From positions 1 through 46,991 of the forward strand of contig JAEZRV010000036.1 of NCBI GenBank assembly GCA_023444055.1: a stretch of DNA of 46,991 bases, written 5' to 3'. The stretch is from Bacillota bacterium. Lineage in GTDB: Bacteria > Bacillota > Clostridia > Acetivibrionales > DSM-1351. A program made the translations under genes and the position numbers. The notes beneath the pieces are model-generated. The model made no database searches and had not been told where the DNA came from. It saw nothing but the letters and a program-made list of their open reading frames with translations. Positions 1 to 7,160 of this stretch are shown here, piece after piece (within the stretch, counting starts at the first letter, position 1; every line of letters begins with the position of its first letter).

Positions 1-37
1 TTATTTCCTGAATAAAATCTTTTGGTAAAGCACTCAT
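1..37 (-). CDS. 5' end of an unidentified gene running off the window
   Basis: Twelve codons of a leftward gene are visible. They begin at an ATG at 35-37 preceded by a GAGAGGAG ribosome binding site at 43-50. The visible peptide is MSALPKDFIQEI. LPKDFI-type N-termini occur in several families, including RsmF-like methyltransferases and DnaG-like primases, so the product cannot be named from this fragment. It is divergent from the possible small gene at 96. Confidence 0.5.
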   Translation of the reverse strand, partial: MSALPKDFIQEI

Positions 38-95
38 AAAAAAACTCCTCTCTGGTTAATACTTAAATTCTTAACCAAAAAGGAGTATTTCCTAT

Positions 96-209
96 GTGTC
101 ATACACAAAATTTATTACAGCGTCAAATATAAATATTATTCAATCTAGAAAATCAAGTAACGGAGATTGCCCAAACAAGCATGTTTGTGGTGGATGCTGT
201 GGTCACTAA
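96..209 (+). CDS. possible Cys/His-rich microprotein, 37 residues
   Basis: A short frame opens at a GTG (96-98) 10 nt after AGGAG at 81-85 and ends at TAA 207-209. The N-terminal half is ordinary. The C-terminal half is dense in cysteine, histidine and glycine (GDCPNKHVCGGCCGH), which looks like a small metal or thiol site. An ATG at 94 in another frame has better spacing to the same ribosome binding site but gives only 12 codons, so the start is uncertain. I do not recognise a family. It may be a real microprotein or chance. Confidence 0.35.
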   Translation: MSYTKFITASNINIIQSRKSSNGDCPNKHVCGGCCGH

Positions 210-282
210 CAAATAATTTCATGCGACTGTTCTTATACCTCTCCAATTTTCTGCTAAAATAATAGTTCTATTATTGGAATCT

Positions 283-404
283 TAAAATCAAATTAAAACA
301 AGGTATCCTGAAGGGTGGTAAAATCATTTACTTTATATTGACTTTGAGCAGTAATTGACTAAAATATTACTTTTCAAAATGTTTAATCCCTTCAAGATAC
401 CTTG
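283..404 (-). terminator. long-stem terminator or small RNA downstream of the GerMN gene
   Basis: Arms at 299-315 and 388-404 are complementary at 16 of 17 positions and enclose about 72 nt that contain a smaller AGTAAT/ATTACT hairpin. On the minus strand the structure starts about 12 nt after the GerMN stop codon and is followed by TTTTAATTTGATTTT. It could be the terminator for that gene or a discrete structured RNA made by 3' processing. Confidence 0.55.
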
Positions 405-416
405 GCATCTATCGAA

Positions 417-1199
417 TTACTCTAATAATTCCCCTTCAATCTCTGCATTTGTTTCTACATTGCTTGAATTATTCTTTTCCTCCGTGGTTGTCTTTTTATC
501 TTTTGTTGTTTCTTCCTTCACTTTTTCCTTACCCCCATCCTTTTCGATCTGCTCTTTTCCAGCTTGAGTCGCATCAACTTTACTAGAACTGTTTCCAGTT
601 GGCTGTGCCGAAATTAAGTATGATGTCCTTGGATATGCTACGTCTATTTGGTAATTCCCCTTAAACTCTTTTTTAACTTTACCTTCAATTTTAAACTGAA
701 CTGATTTTATTTCCTTTATTTCAGTAAGCGTGTTAACTATTGAATACAGTGTTAATTGCTCATTTTTCTTTCCGCCAGGATGCTTATTTATGAACTCTTT
801 TGATAAATCAACTGTAGCCACACCATCTTTAATAGTTACATCCGTATGAACAGTTGTTCCCGCTGGAATAGATGCTTGTAGTTGGCTTCCTTTCGATGGA
901 CCTTTTACAAGTTCTTTTAAAACTACTGTAGCCAGAAATGCACTCCCCTTACCTACTTCAGCATTGTCAATATATCTGGTTTCTAGCGCAAGCTTATTAC
1001 CCTGCTCATTTATAAAGTATAGTTGGATTGGTGTCTTATCCTTCATTGCACTTGCTTGAGAATCCCCCATTGTAACACTACTAGTAGGAGCCAACTCGTC
1101 GCTATTTGCAGTATCTTCAGTGTTATCAAATAATGCACAGCCTGTAAAAATTGTCATAATTAATCCACATGTTAAAATAAAACTTAATAGTTTTCGCAT
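417..1199 (-). CDS. GerMN-domain lipoprotein (sporulation/germination)
   Basis: This 260-residue protein starts with a lipoprotein signal: a short basic stretch, a hydrophobic core and a lipobox ending at Cys21 (FTGC). It should therefore be anchored on the outer face of the membrane. Residues about 57-175 match the GerMN domain found in GerM and related spore proteins (TPIQLYF near the start, then KELVKGP, IPAGT, VDLSKEF). The last 75 residues are a lysine/glutamate-rich, low-complexity tail. GerM-like proteins act in spore envelope assembly and germination, but the role here is inferred from the domain only. The start is supported by GAGGTGG upstream of the ATG. The gene appears monocistronic, with a terminator-like stem directly after it. 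Confidence 0.8.
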   Translation of the reverse strand: MRKLLSFILTCGLIMTIFTGCALFDNTEDTANSDELAPTSSVTMGDSQASAMKDKTPIQLYFINEQGNKLALETRYIDNAEVGKGSAFLATVVLKELVKGPSKGSQLQASIPAGTTVHTDVTIKDGVATVDLSKEFINKHPGGKKNEQLTLYSIVNTLTEIKEIKSVQFKIEGKVKKEFKGNYQIDVAYPRTSYLISAQPTGNSSSKVDATQAGKEQIEKDGGKEKVKEETTKDKKTTTEEKNNSSNVETNAEIEGELLE

Positions 1200-1318
1200 C
1201 TTTATGCCACCTCACATTAAAATGTTAAAATTTGATTTATGAATATTCATCTCTATATCATTATCTTTATGCCTAGGCATAAAGAAGTATTCTAACTTGT
1301 CAGTATTTTTCTTTATTT

Positions 1319-1375
1319 AAAAAGGGAACCTATAATTAAAAACATCTTTAGTGTTTTAACTATAGGTTCCTTTTT
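1319..1375 (-). terminator. intrinsic terminator after the sensor kinase gene
   Basis: Inverted arms near 1319-1341 and 1354-1375 pair around AGGAACCTATAG with one mismatch, and are flanked by A-runs on one side and T-runs on the other. It lies 34 nt beyond the kinase stop codon and could terminate in both directions. Confidence 0.8.
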
Positions 1376-1408
1376 ATTGTAAAATCAAACTTATTAATAA
1401 ACATTGGT

Positions 1409-2803
1409 TCATTTGCTACTTTGTTCAGCTTTTGCTGTAATGCCGTTTATCAGGGTAATGGCTCTTTTAATTGGAAATTGTAATGTCATCTTTGTACCTT
1501 GGTTTACTTTACTAGATACTTTCAAGTCTCCTTTATGAGATTTCATAACTTTATAGCAATAACTTAAGCCTAATCCAAAATTGTTCTTACCATGTTTGGT
1601 TGAGTAGAATGGAGTTAGGACTTTTTCGATGTTTTCTGGCGGAATTCCTACCCCATTATCTATAACAGATAAACAAACCTTATTATTATTAATTTCTGTC
1701 TCGATTCTAATTACACCATTAGTACCAATGGCCTCAATTGCGTTGATAATTATATTTTTTAGCACCTCGGAAGCATGAACTACATCTACATATAAAGTAA
1801 CATTTTCTTTACATAAGTTTAGTATTTCTATATTCTTACCAGAAGTTAAAGGCATTATTTGAGCTATTACTTTTTCAACTAAACTGATTATATCATATGG
1901 TTTCAAATCCATTTCATATATCCTAAATTTATTTATCCTCTGGGCAAAGTCCGATAAATTATTACTTGAGTTTTTAATTATATTTAATTTGTTATTGGTT
2001 TTTGAATCTATTATTACTGATTTTCGTATTGTATCAACACAAATATTTATCATAGCAGATTCATTTTTAATAGCATGAGATATCATGCTCATCCCTCCAA
2101 TAACAGTATCTATTGTTTCGTCTAAATTGCATCTTTCCACCCTTAGCCTTATCCCAAGTATGCCACGTTTCAATGCTAATACTACAAATATAATAAACTG
2201 AGCTAGTATTATAAAAATATTTAATTCAAATATACCATCATATCCCATAGCTACTGATAAGTAACTAGTCCACATTAAGGATAATGTAGTAGGGCATACA
2301 AAGATACATACTAATATTTTCTGATATCTTTCCGATGAATCTTTTTCCTTAATAATGCTAATTATAATAATAGCATTTGAAATCAAAGAATATGGAACAA
2401 CCCACGCTGATAATATTGCATAACTAGGCTCAAACTGTGGAAATATTACCAGCATCATAATACAAGGTATTGATAAAATAACTAAAATAATATATTTTGT
2501 AAATTTCTTAAGCTTAACATTCAAGAAATTTGTATAATAAAGTGTAAAACCGAAAAAAGCATAAGATGCAAAATAATGTTGAAGTATATTTGCAATACAT
2601 TTCAAAATTAGACAAACTTTTAAAGCCCTTAAACTATTTCTCTCGGTCACATATGGAATTATATTGTCAGTAAATATCATAGCAACACCACCAAACCCAT
2701 TTAAAAACAAACAGGCACTCCCCCACCAGGCCCAGGATGTCTTGGGATTTGCATAAATTATTAATACCGAAATAATCCATAATAATATAAATATTGCAAA
2801 CAT
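1409..2803 (-). CDS. membrane sensor histidine kinase (orphan)
   Basis: The first ~215 of 464 residues are about seven hydrophobic helices forming a membrane sensor with no recognisable extracellular domain. A dimerisation/phosphoacceptor segment follows with His243 in the motif MISHAIKNE. The ATPase domain has an N-box around Asn354 (NIIINAIEAI), a G1 box at 382-388 (DNGVGIP), and FYSTK and GLGLSYC motifs. No response regulator gene is adjacent, so this is an orphan kinase. Its layout resembles the KinB-like and clostridial orphan kinases that feed Spo0A, but that partner is inference. The start has an AGGAGAG ribosome binding site. Confidence 0.85.
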   Translation of the reverse strand: MFAIFILLWIISVLIIYANPKTSWAWWGSACLFLNGFGGVAMIFTDNIIPYVTERNSLRALKVCLILKCIANILQHYFASYAFFGFTLYYTNFLNVKLKKFTKYIILVILSIPCIMMLVIFPQFEPSYAILSAWVVPYSLISNAIIIISIIKEKDSSERYQKILVCIFVCPTTLSLMWTSYLSVAMGYDGIFELNIFIILAQFIIFVVLALKRGILGIRLRVERCNLDETIDTVIGGMSMISHAIKNESAMINICVDTIRKSVIIDSKTNNKLNIIKNSSNNLSDFAQRINKFRIYEMDLKPYDIISLVEKVIAQIMPLTSGKNIEILNLCKENVTLYVDVVHASEVLKNIIINAIEAIGTNGVIRIETEINNNKVCLSVIDNGVGIPPENIEKVLTPFYSTKHGKNNFGLGLSYCYKVMKSHKGDLKVSSKVNQGTKMTLQFPIKRAITLINGITAKAEQSSK

Positions 2804-3029
2804 AACTCTCTCCTAATTCTATCAGCAGCAATTTTTTTGCTGGCAGTCATATTTTAACACTCGTTGTTAATATTTTCAATACATGGCAATACACTTAAAT
2901 ACTTTCCGTTATCTTCCACATAAAAATAAGGAATTGTACCTTACATTTAGTATGATATCAATTCCTTGGTATTTGTTCCATATTTTCTTTATAAATCGCT
3001 TAATTAATAATTTTCTAAAACCTGTTCTA

Positions 3030-3902
3030 TTATAAACCTCTTATATACGCAATCATTTGCTTACCTGCTACTGCGCCTCCACCAACTGCAGTTGAAATTT
3101 GCTTTAATCCTTCTGTGCAATCACCTGCAGCAAATAATCCTTTTAAATTTGTCATCTGGTTTTCATCAACAACAACAGCATCTTTTTTTGTTATTACACC
3201 GAGTTTTCTTGCGAAGTCTATACTTGATGCTGATTCAAAAGCTATAAACAAGCCACTAATGCTCTCTTTTGTACCATCTTCAAAAATTATATTTTCAATA
3301 ACTTCATTTCCTTCAATCCCTTTTATTACACTTTTATTTACAGTAAATTTAGAAGTAAACTTTTCGTATTTGTCTGAGAGTTCTAATTCATTTCCATTTG
3401 TGTAAACGGTAATATCCTTTGTTAGAGGCTCTAATTCCATAGCTTCATGCATAACATAATCTTTATATCCCACTAAGCCAACCTTTAGACCTTTATAAAA
3501 GAATCCGTCACAAGTTGTACAATAACTGACACCACTGCCTTCAAATTCAGACAATCTATCTATTTTTAGCTTCACATTTTGCTGACCTGTAGCCAATAAT
3601 ACTGATTTACAAGAATAGTTTTGATTAGTAGTATATACATCAAAGTATTCTCCCTTTTCTAAAGCAATCACTTCATTGTCATCAAACTTTACGCCAAGTC
3701 TCTTTGCCTGCTTAAGACCCTGTTCTAAAAGGTATTTTCCTGAAACTGGCTCAGCGAACCCAAAATAGTTTTCAATTCTGTCAGCTTTATTTAAAGAACT
3801 TTTATCTTGCCCTATTACCAATGTTCTTAAGCCTGCCCTTACAGTGTAAAGAGCCGCTGAAATACCTGCAGGACCTTTTCCAATAATTATTACATCAAAC
3901 AT
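3030..3902 (-). CDS. thioredoxin-reductase-like flavoprotein, probably not NADPH-dependent
   Basis: This 290-residue protein has the two-domain thioredoxin reductase fold. The FAD-binding motif GKGPAG is at 8-13, the redox pair CTTC at 128-131 lies in the usual CxxCDG context, and the second FAD motif LFAAGDCT is near the end. The central pyridine-nucleotide domain has lost its signatures: GGGDSA is replaced by GYKDYV (145-150) and the HRR..R phosphate-binding motif by YTNGNEL. The known clostridial ferredoxin-dependent flavin thioredoxin reductases (FFTR) lack the same motifs, so electrons may come from ferredoxin. No thioredoxin gene is adjacent. The start is fixed by GGGGGAG upstream of the ATG. 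Confidence 0.82.
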   Translation of the reverse strand: MFDVIIIGKGPAGISAALYTVRAGLRTLVIGQDKSSLNKADRIENYFGFAEPVSGKYLLEQGLKQAKRLGVKFDDNEVIALEKGEYFDVYTTNQNYSCKSVLLATGQQNVKLKIDRLSEFEGSGVSYCTTCDGFFYKGLKVGLVGYKDYVMHEAMELEPLTKDITVYTNGNELELSDKYEKFTSKFTVNKSVIKGIEGNEVIENIIFEDGTKESISGLFIAFESASSIDFARKLGVITKKDAVVVDENQMTNLKGLFAAGDCTEGLKQISTAVGGGAVAGKQMIAYIRGL

Positions 3903-4198
3903 GTTTTTCTCCCCCTATAATATTTCTAATTTATATAATTTCAACTAGAATCCTACTTAGCTATAACATGCCACATTAACTAAGATTAAAAAATGAGTAC
4001 TTATAATAATTTTCATTTAGAATATTTTCTTTTATATTTTAAAACGTAATAGTAATACTATATTTTTTGATTCTAATAAAAGCATTACCTATATAATATA
4101 CCACTATATATTATTTTCAAAAAATTTTTATTAATGTAACAACTTTTATTCAATTTACATATTATGCATTATCTTAATTATTTATTGGAGGTAAAGTT

Positions 4199-4408
4199 AT
4201 GGGATGTTTTGGTGGAAGTAAAAGTTCTGATGGCGGCTTTGGATGTGAATGGCTAATTATACTGGCAATAATTTTCTTCTGCTGCTGCGGTAATGGTAGT
4301 TCTGGTTGTTTCTCAGATCTATTCTGTGATTGCGACTGGTTAATCTGGTTGGCAATAATACTATTGCTTATATACCTTTGCTGCTGTCGCGAAGATAGTT
4401 GTGATTAA
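4199..4408 (+). CDS. small cysteine-rich membrane protein
   Basis: The 69-residue protein has two hydrophobic segments (WLIILAIIFFCCCG and WLIWLAIILLLIYLCCC), each followed by a run of three cysteines, with glycine/serine-rich polar ends. The two halves look like an internal duplication. A strong TTGGAGG site precedes the ATG and an intrinsic terminator follows, so it is its own transcription unit. Similar short CCC-bearing proteins are common in clostridial genomes and are often linked to sporulation, but no function is known to me. The 295-bp gap upstream is AT-rich with no other gene. Confidence 0.7.
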   Translation: MGCFGGSKSSDGGFGCEWLIILAIIFFCCCGNGSSGCFSDLFCDCDWLIWLAIILLLIYLCCCREDSCD

Positions 4409-4445
4409 TTCTATGCAATTGCCTAATAAATGGCCAAAAGTACTT

Positions 4446-4482
4446 AATAGAAGCTTGGGTTAATAATCCAAGCTTCTATTTC
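4446..4482 (+). terminator. intrinsic terminator
   Basis: Perfect 13-bp arms at 4446-4458 and 4468-4480 (AATAGAAGCTTGG and its complement) enclose a 9-nt loop and run into a short T-rich tail. It lies 38 nt after the small Cys-rich gene. Confidence 0.8.
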
Positions 4483-4543
4483 AAATTAAGAGTAGTAGTT
4501 TGTACATAATAGCTGTGCTATCTAGCATAAACTGTAAAGTAGT

Positions 4544-4589
4544 AATAATGCGAAGTTTACATTTTGTGCATTCATGGTTATCTTCGCAT
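4544..4589. repeat. 46-bp direct repeat, copy 1
   Basis: This copy matches 4702-4747 at 43 of 46 positions. Each copy is bounded by ATGCGAAG and its inverse CTTCGCAT, so each can also fold into a hairpin. In the frame that is coding in copy 2, this copy reads 15 codons and then a stop. Confidence 0.8.
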
Positions 4590-4592
4590 AGC

Positions 4593-4614
4593 AAAAAGCT
4601 GCAAGCAGCTTTTT
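4593..4614. terminator. perfect palindromic hairpin
   Basis: Arms AAAAAGCTGC and GCAGCTTTTT pair perfectly around a 2-nt loop, with A-runs and T-runs outside the stem. It looks like a compact bidirectional terminator between repeat copy 1 and the next gene. Confidence 0.5.
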
Positions 4615-4698
4615 ATGGATTTGAGCAATCAAGCAATGATTATACACTTTTTAATTACTATTTGTGTAGCCAGCAGTACTAGCGAAAAGGAGGTTAGC

Positions 4699-4824
4699 TT
4701 GAATAATGCGAAGTTTATATTTTGTACATTCATCGTTATCTTCGCATTTTTGAGCAAAAATAACTCGTACACTTACGAGTACCTTACCAATTTATTGTGC
4801 CGGATACCAGGCGTGGGAGGTTAA
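4699..4824 (+). CDS. possible 41-residue hydrophobic peptide upstream of the 4826 gene
   Basis: The frame opens at TTG 4699-4701, 5 nt after AAAAGGAGG (4685-4693), one of the strongest ribosome binding sites in the window. It ends at TAA 4822-4824, immediately before the next ATG at 4826, so translation of the two could be coupled. The peptide starts NNAKFIFCTFIVIFAFL, a membrane-like segment, and ends in a polar tail. Repeat copy 2 encodes the hydrophobic part. No family is recognised. The alternative is an untranslated leader in which the repeat hairpin is the functional part. Confidence 0.45.
   Translation: MNNAKFIFCTFIVIFAFLSKNNSYTYEYLTNLLCRIPGVGG
4702..4747. repeat. 46-bp direct repeat, copy 2
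   Basis: This is the second copy of the 4544-4589 repeat, with three substitutions and intact ATGCGAAG/CTTCGCAT ends. It overlaps the first third of the possible 41-residue peptide gene. Confidence 0.8.
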
Positions 4825-4825
4825 C

Positions 4826-5143
4826 ATGGAAGATTCATTAAGTAAGAAATTGCAAGAAATGTTGTCAGACAAAAAGATTCAGTCCAAAATTAATAAGGCT
4901 ATTGAATTGTTAAAAAAAGATAGTCCAGAAGAAATCCAAAAAAAGATGTCAAAGATTGATAAAGACGAGATAGCTAAGAAAATCAATGAGCTTGACGAAG
5001 AAAAAATTAAAAATATGAAAATAGATAAAGATGAAATAAAAAAGAAGTTAACTCAAGATGATTTAGATAAATTAGAGAAAATGCTTGGTAAAGACAGTGA
5101 TGTAATTATGAAAAAAGTAAATGACTTTTTGAAATCAAAATAA
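4826..5143 (+). CDS. lysine-rich helical protein of unknown function
   Basis: The 105-residue protein is highly charged and predicted to be almost entirely alpha-helical. Imperfect repeats built on KIDKDEI and KK..N recur at about 48-55 and 66-73. It has no signal peptide, membrane segment or cysteine. GGGAGG lies 5 nt before the ATG. The next gene follows after 23 nt with its own strong site, suggesting an operon with 5167 and perhaps 5671. I do not recognise the family. Confidence 0.75.
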   Translation: MEDSLSKKLQEMLSDKKIQSKINKAIELLKKDSPEEIQKKMSKIDKDEIAKKINELDEEKIKNMKIDKDEIKKKLTQDDLDKLEKMLGKDSDVIMKKVNDFLKSK

Positions 5144-5166
5144 AACTTACCATTGGAGGTATTTGA

Positions 5167-5559
5167 ATGAGTGACGACATGGGCGAGAAATTCAAACAAA
5201 TAGCAGATATGCTTGGAGGACAAAACTCAAACGCAAATATCCCTGAGAATGTTAAGGGCTTATTAAACATGCTTATGTCTAATAGCAGTACAAATGAAGA
5301 AAGCCCCTCAGAAGATGAATCTAGAAAATCAAATAAAGATGAAGAAACAACTAAACCAGAGACTGACGAATCAAATGATTTAACAAGAAAAATGAAAAAA
5401 GCTATGAATGCACTTTCTCCTAATGACCCTAAGATAAATTTATTAAATGCTATTAATCCATACTTAAATAAAAATAGGCAAAAAAAACTCAAGACATGTA
5501 TGAAACTTATGCAAATGGGTCGCCTAACAAAACTAATTGACGATTCTGATGAACGATAA
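5167..5559 (+). CDS. acidic hypothetical protein
   Basis: The 130-residue protein has three parts. The N-terminal helix-rich segment contains QIADMLGG and VKGLLNMLM. A serine/glutamate-rich hydrophilic linker spans about 38-75. The basic, helical C-terminal segment contains MKKAMNALSPNDPKINLLNAI, then a KKLKTCMKLMQMGRL helix. ATTGGAGG precedes the ATG. It is the second member of a probable three-gene unit of unknown function, perhaps linked to sporulation given the neighbourhood, but that is only a guess from context. Confidence 0.75.
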   Translation: MSDDMGEKFKQIADMLGGQNSNANIPENVKGLLNMLMSNSSTNEESPSEDESRKSNKDEETTKPETDESNDLTRKMKKAMNALSPNDPKINLLNAINPYLNKNRQKKLKTCMKLMQMGRLTKLIDDSDER

Positions 5560-5599
5560 GAGTTTGTATATAAAAAGACGTAAAAAACAAATAAATAAG

Positions 5600-5664
5600 A
5601 AAAGGGGGGCCGAGTCCATGTCAGCACTTTAAACCGGTTGCTTACTTAAATGCGGGGCATGGAT
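5600..5664 (+). ncRNA. 65-nt structured leader, copy A (candidate cis-regulatory RNA)
   Basis: This 65-nt element ends 6 nt before the ATG at 5671 and is shared with 18697-18761. Common blocks in order are AAAAGGGGG, CGAnTCCA, TTGCTTA and AATGCnGGGCATGGAT. GTCCATG (5614-5620) can pair over 7 bp with CATGGAT (5658-5664). The same 3' segment can instead fold as ATGC-GGG-GCAT (5650-5660), so the two helices exclude each other. The only SD-like G-run lies in that segment. I cannot match it to a known riboswitch class. Confidence 0.6.
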
Positions 5665-5670
5665 ACAAGT

Positions 5671-6045
5671 ATGGTTTATAGCAAGCATACACCTAAATCC
5701 AGAAAGTATAAAAAAAGTGATTCTTCCTCAAAAGACCAAAAATTAAATATATCGAATTTAGATGAGCCAAAATTAGATGAGCATGCTTTGCCACCCGCTG
5801 AGCCATTTGTATCTAAAGAAAAAAAGAATCCCCCTTCATTCAGCTTTCTCACGCAATTGTTTGGATCTGGTGATAAAGGTGAAAGAGCTGATAGATCTGA
5901 GAAATCTCTTTTTAACATATTGGGACACGATATTTATTTTGATGATTTACTTCTAGTAGGACTCATTTTATTACTTTTAACAGATAAAATAGAGGATGAG
6001 ATTTTATTAATTATTCTAGCATACCTCTTACTTGATATTTTTTAG
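5671..6045 (+). CDS. hypothetical protein with C-terminal membrane hairpin
   Basis: The start is set at ATG 5671 because the shared leader covers the upstream ATGs at 5650 and 5659, which would otherwise add seven residues. The 124-residue product has a basic, serine/lysine-rich N-terminal half and a proline-rich middle. Its C-terminus is strongly hydrophobic and acidic (HDIYFDDLLLVGLILLLL, then DEILLIILAYLLLDIF), which looks like a short membrane hairpin. Similar DDLLLIGLI tails are common in small clostridial proteins of unknown function. Its stop overlaps the stop of the convergent 6042 gene by two bases. Confidence 0.7.
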   Translation: MVYSKHTPKSRKYKKSDSSSKDQKLNISNLDEPKLDEHALPPAEPFVSKEKKNPPSFSFLTQLFGSGDKGERADRSEKSLFNILGHDIYFDDLLLVGLILLLLTDKIEDEILLIILAYLLLDIF

Positions 6046-6932
6046 GCATTAATTGCAGTTTTTTTTATGTAATTATTATTATACTTATTGAACGATGAAA
6101 ATACAAAGCATACCTGCAATGAAATATAAACTGTTCTAAAAACAATATTAACAATCAGTAGTATGTTACTTGTAGCTCCTGAAACAATCTGTGCATTAGC
6201 CAGAGAAAAATTAGCTATTATATAGATAGTATCAAATACCAGACCAACAATATCAAAAACAATAAATTTGGATAATAATGACCAAAAGTTAATGTCTGAT
6301 ATTTTTTTAGCTATTTTAAAATGGTTTTTATCATAAACCATAGCTGATGGGTACCAGAATACTAAATATTGTCTGACAAATGCATAGCTAAAAAATAATA
6401 CCAATAGTGTAATAAGAAACAACAATATACCAGCAAAAATATTTATAGTCCCGCTAAAAGCATTATCTATAAAAATTGTAGCTGGAATTAATGCAATAAA
6501 AAAATATATACAAAATAGGGCAATTGTGCTTAATGTCCATAAGTTTAGCGAAATCATACGTAAAAAATACTTTTTAACTCCTGCTATAAACTCACTGCCT
6601 TCTTTCTTAACTTTATATTGCACGGCATTGTTTAAAATATTAAAGTACCCAGATAATAACAGACCAAAAATTAATGCAATAACAAGAACAAGTATAACAA
6701 GAACAAGTATAACTTTTACGGCTGTTTGTGGTACAAGCATTGCACTAACAAGAAATTGAATTATATTGATATAAGCATCAAATGGACTTCCTATTTTAAA
6801 CATGGATACTGAATAAAAAAATGTTATAAAAATGCTTTCAACAATACCAATTACTGAACTAAGTATAATAGTCAGCACAAGTATCGACGGCCTTTTTGTA
6901 AGTAAATGAACTGCATTGCTTATTGTCCCCAT
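6042..6932 (-). CDS. multi-pass membrane protein of unknown function
   Basis: The start is placed at ATG 6932, 6 nt after GAAGG, giving 296 residues. The frame stays open 14 codons further upstream without a ribosome binding site. The protein has about six hydrophobic helices. These include a leucine/valine/isoleucine-only segment (VILVLVILVLVIALIFGLLL), a loop with KVKKEGSEFIAGVKKYFLR, and further helices separated by VRQYLVFWYPSAMVYD. Such a glycine-poor six-helix layout with a conserved amphipathic loop is typical of uncharacterised Firmicutes membrane proteins. No transporter motif is visible. It is convergent with the unknown cluster at 4826-6045. Confidence 0.7.
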   Translation of the reverse strand: MGTISNAVHLLTKRPSILVLTIILSSVIGIVESIFITFFYSVSMFKIGSPFDAYINIIQFLVSAMLVPQTAVKVILVLVILVLVIALIFGLLLSGYFNILNNAVQYKVKKEGSEFIAGVKKYFLRMISLNLWTLSTIALFCIYFFIALIPATIFIDNAFSGTINIFAGILLFLITLLVLFFSYAFVRQYLVFWYPSAMVYDKNHFKIAKKISDINFWSLLSKFIVFDIVGLVFDTIYIIANFSLANAQIVSGATSNILLIVNIVFRTVYISLQVCFVFSSFNKYNNNYIKKTAINA

Positions 6933-7027
6933 CTTTTTCCTTCTTTCTAATATTGATGCAGTATGGGATACCACACCTTGATATAAATTTTTTTCATGTA
7001 TACTATATATAAATATATGTGTTCTAT

Positions 7028-7062
7028 AATAATACTATTTTTTAATGCAAATTAGTATAAAA
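7028..7062. repeat. short interspersed repeat, 35-nt form
   Basis: ATAATACTATT followed by a 19-mer (7044-7062, AATGCAAATTAGTATAAAA) recurs at 46341-46429, where about 54 extra bases separate the two ends. It lies in a 230-bp AT-rich intergenic stretch upstream of the 6042 gene that shows no other feature. Confidence 0.5.
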
Positions 7063-7160
7063 ACCATATTATAATTTATTATTTAGTATAATTAATAATA
7101 TAACATTTTACCATATAAAAATATAACATATTATTATACTTTAAAAAATTTGAATATCTT

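Noticed and set aside
4564..4824. An 86-codon frame overlapping the 46-bp repeats
   Set aside because: The first half has no ribosome binding site. Only the part from TTG 4699 has a strong site, so the shorter peptide is reported instead.
5106..5627. 173-codon frame on the - strand
   Set aside because: It is antisense to two genes with good ribosome binding sites and has shadow-type Phe/Ser-rich composition.
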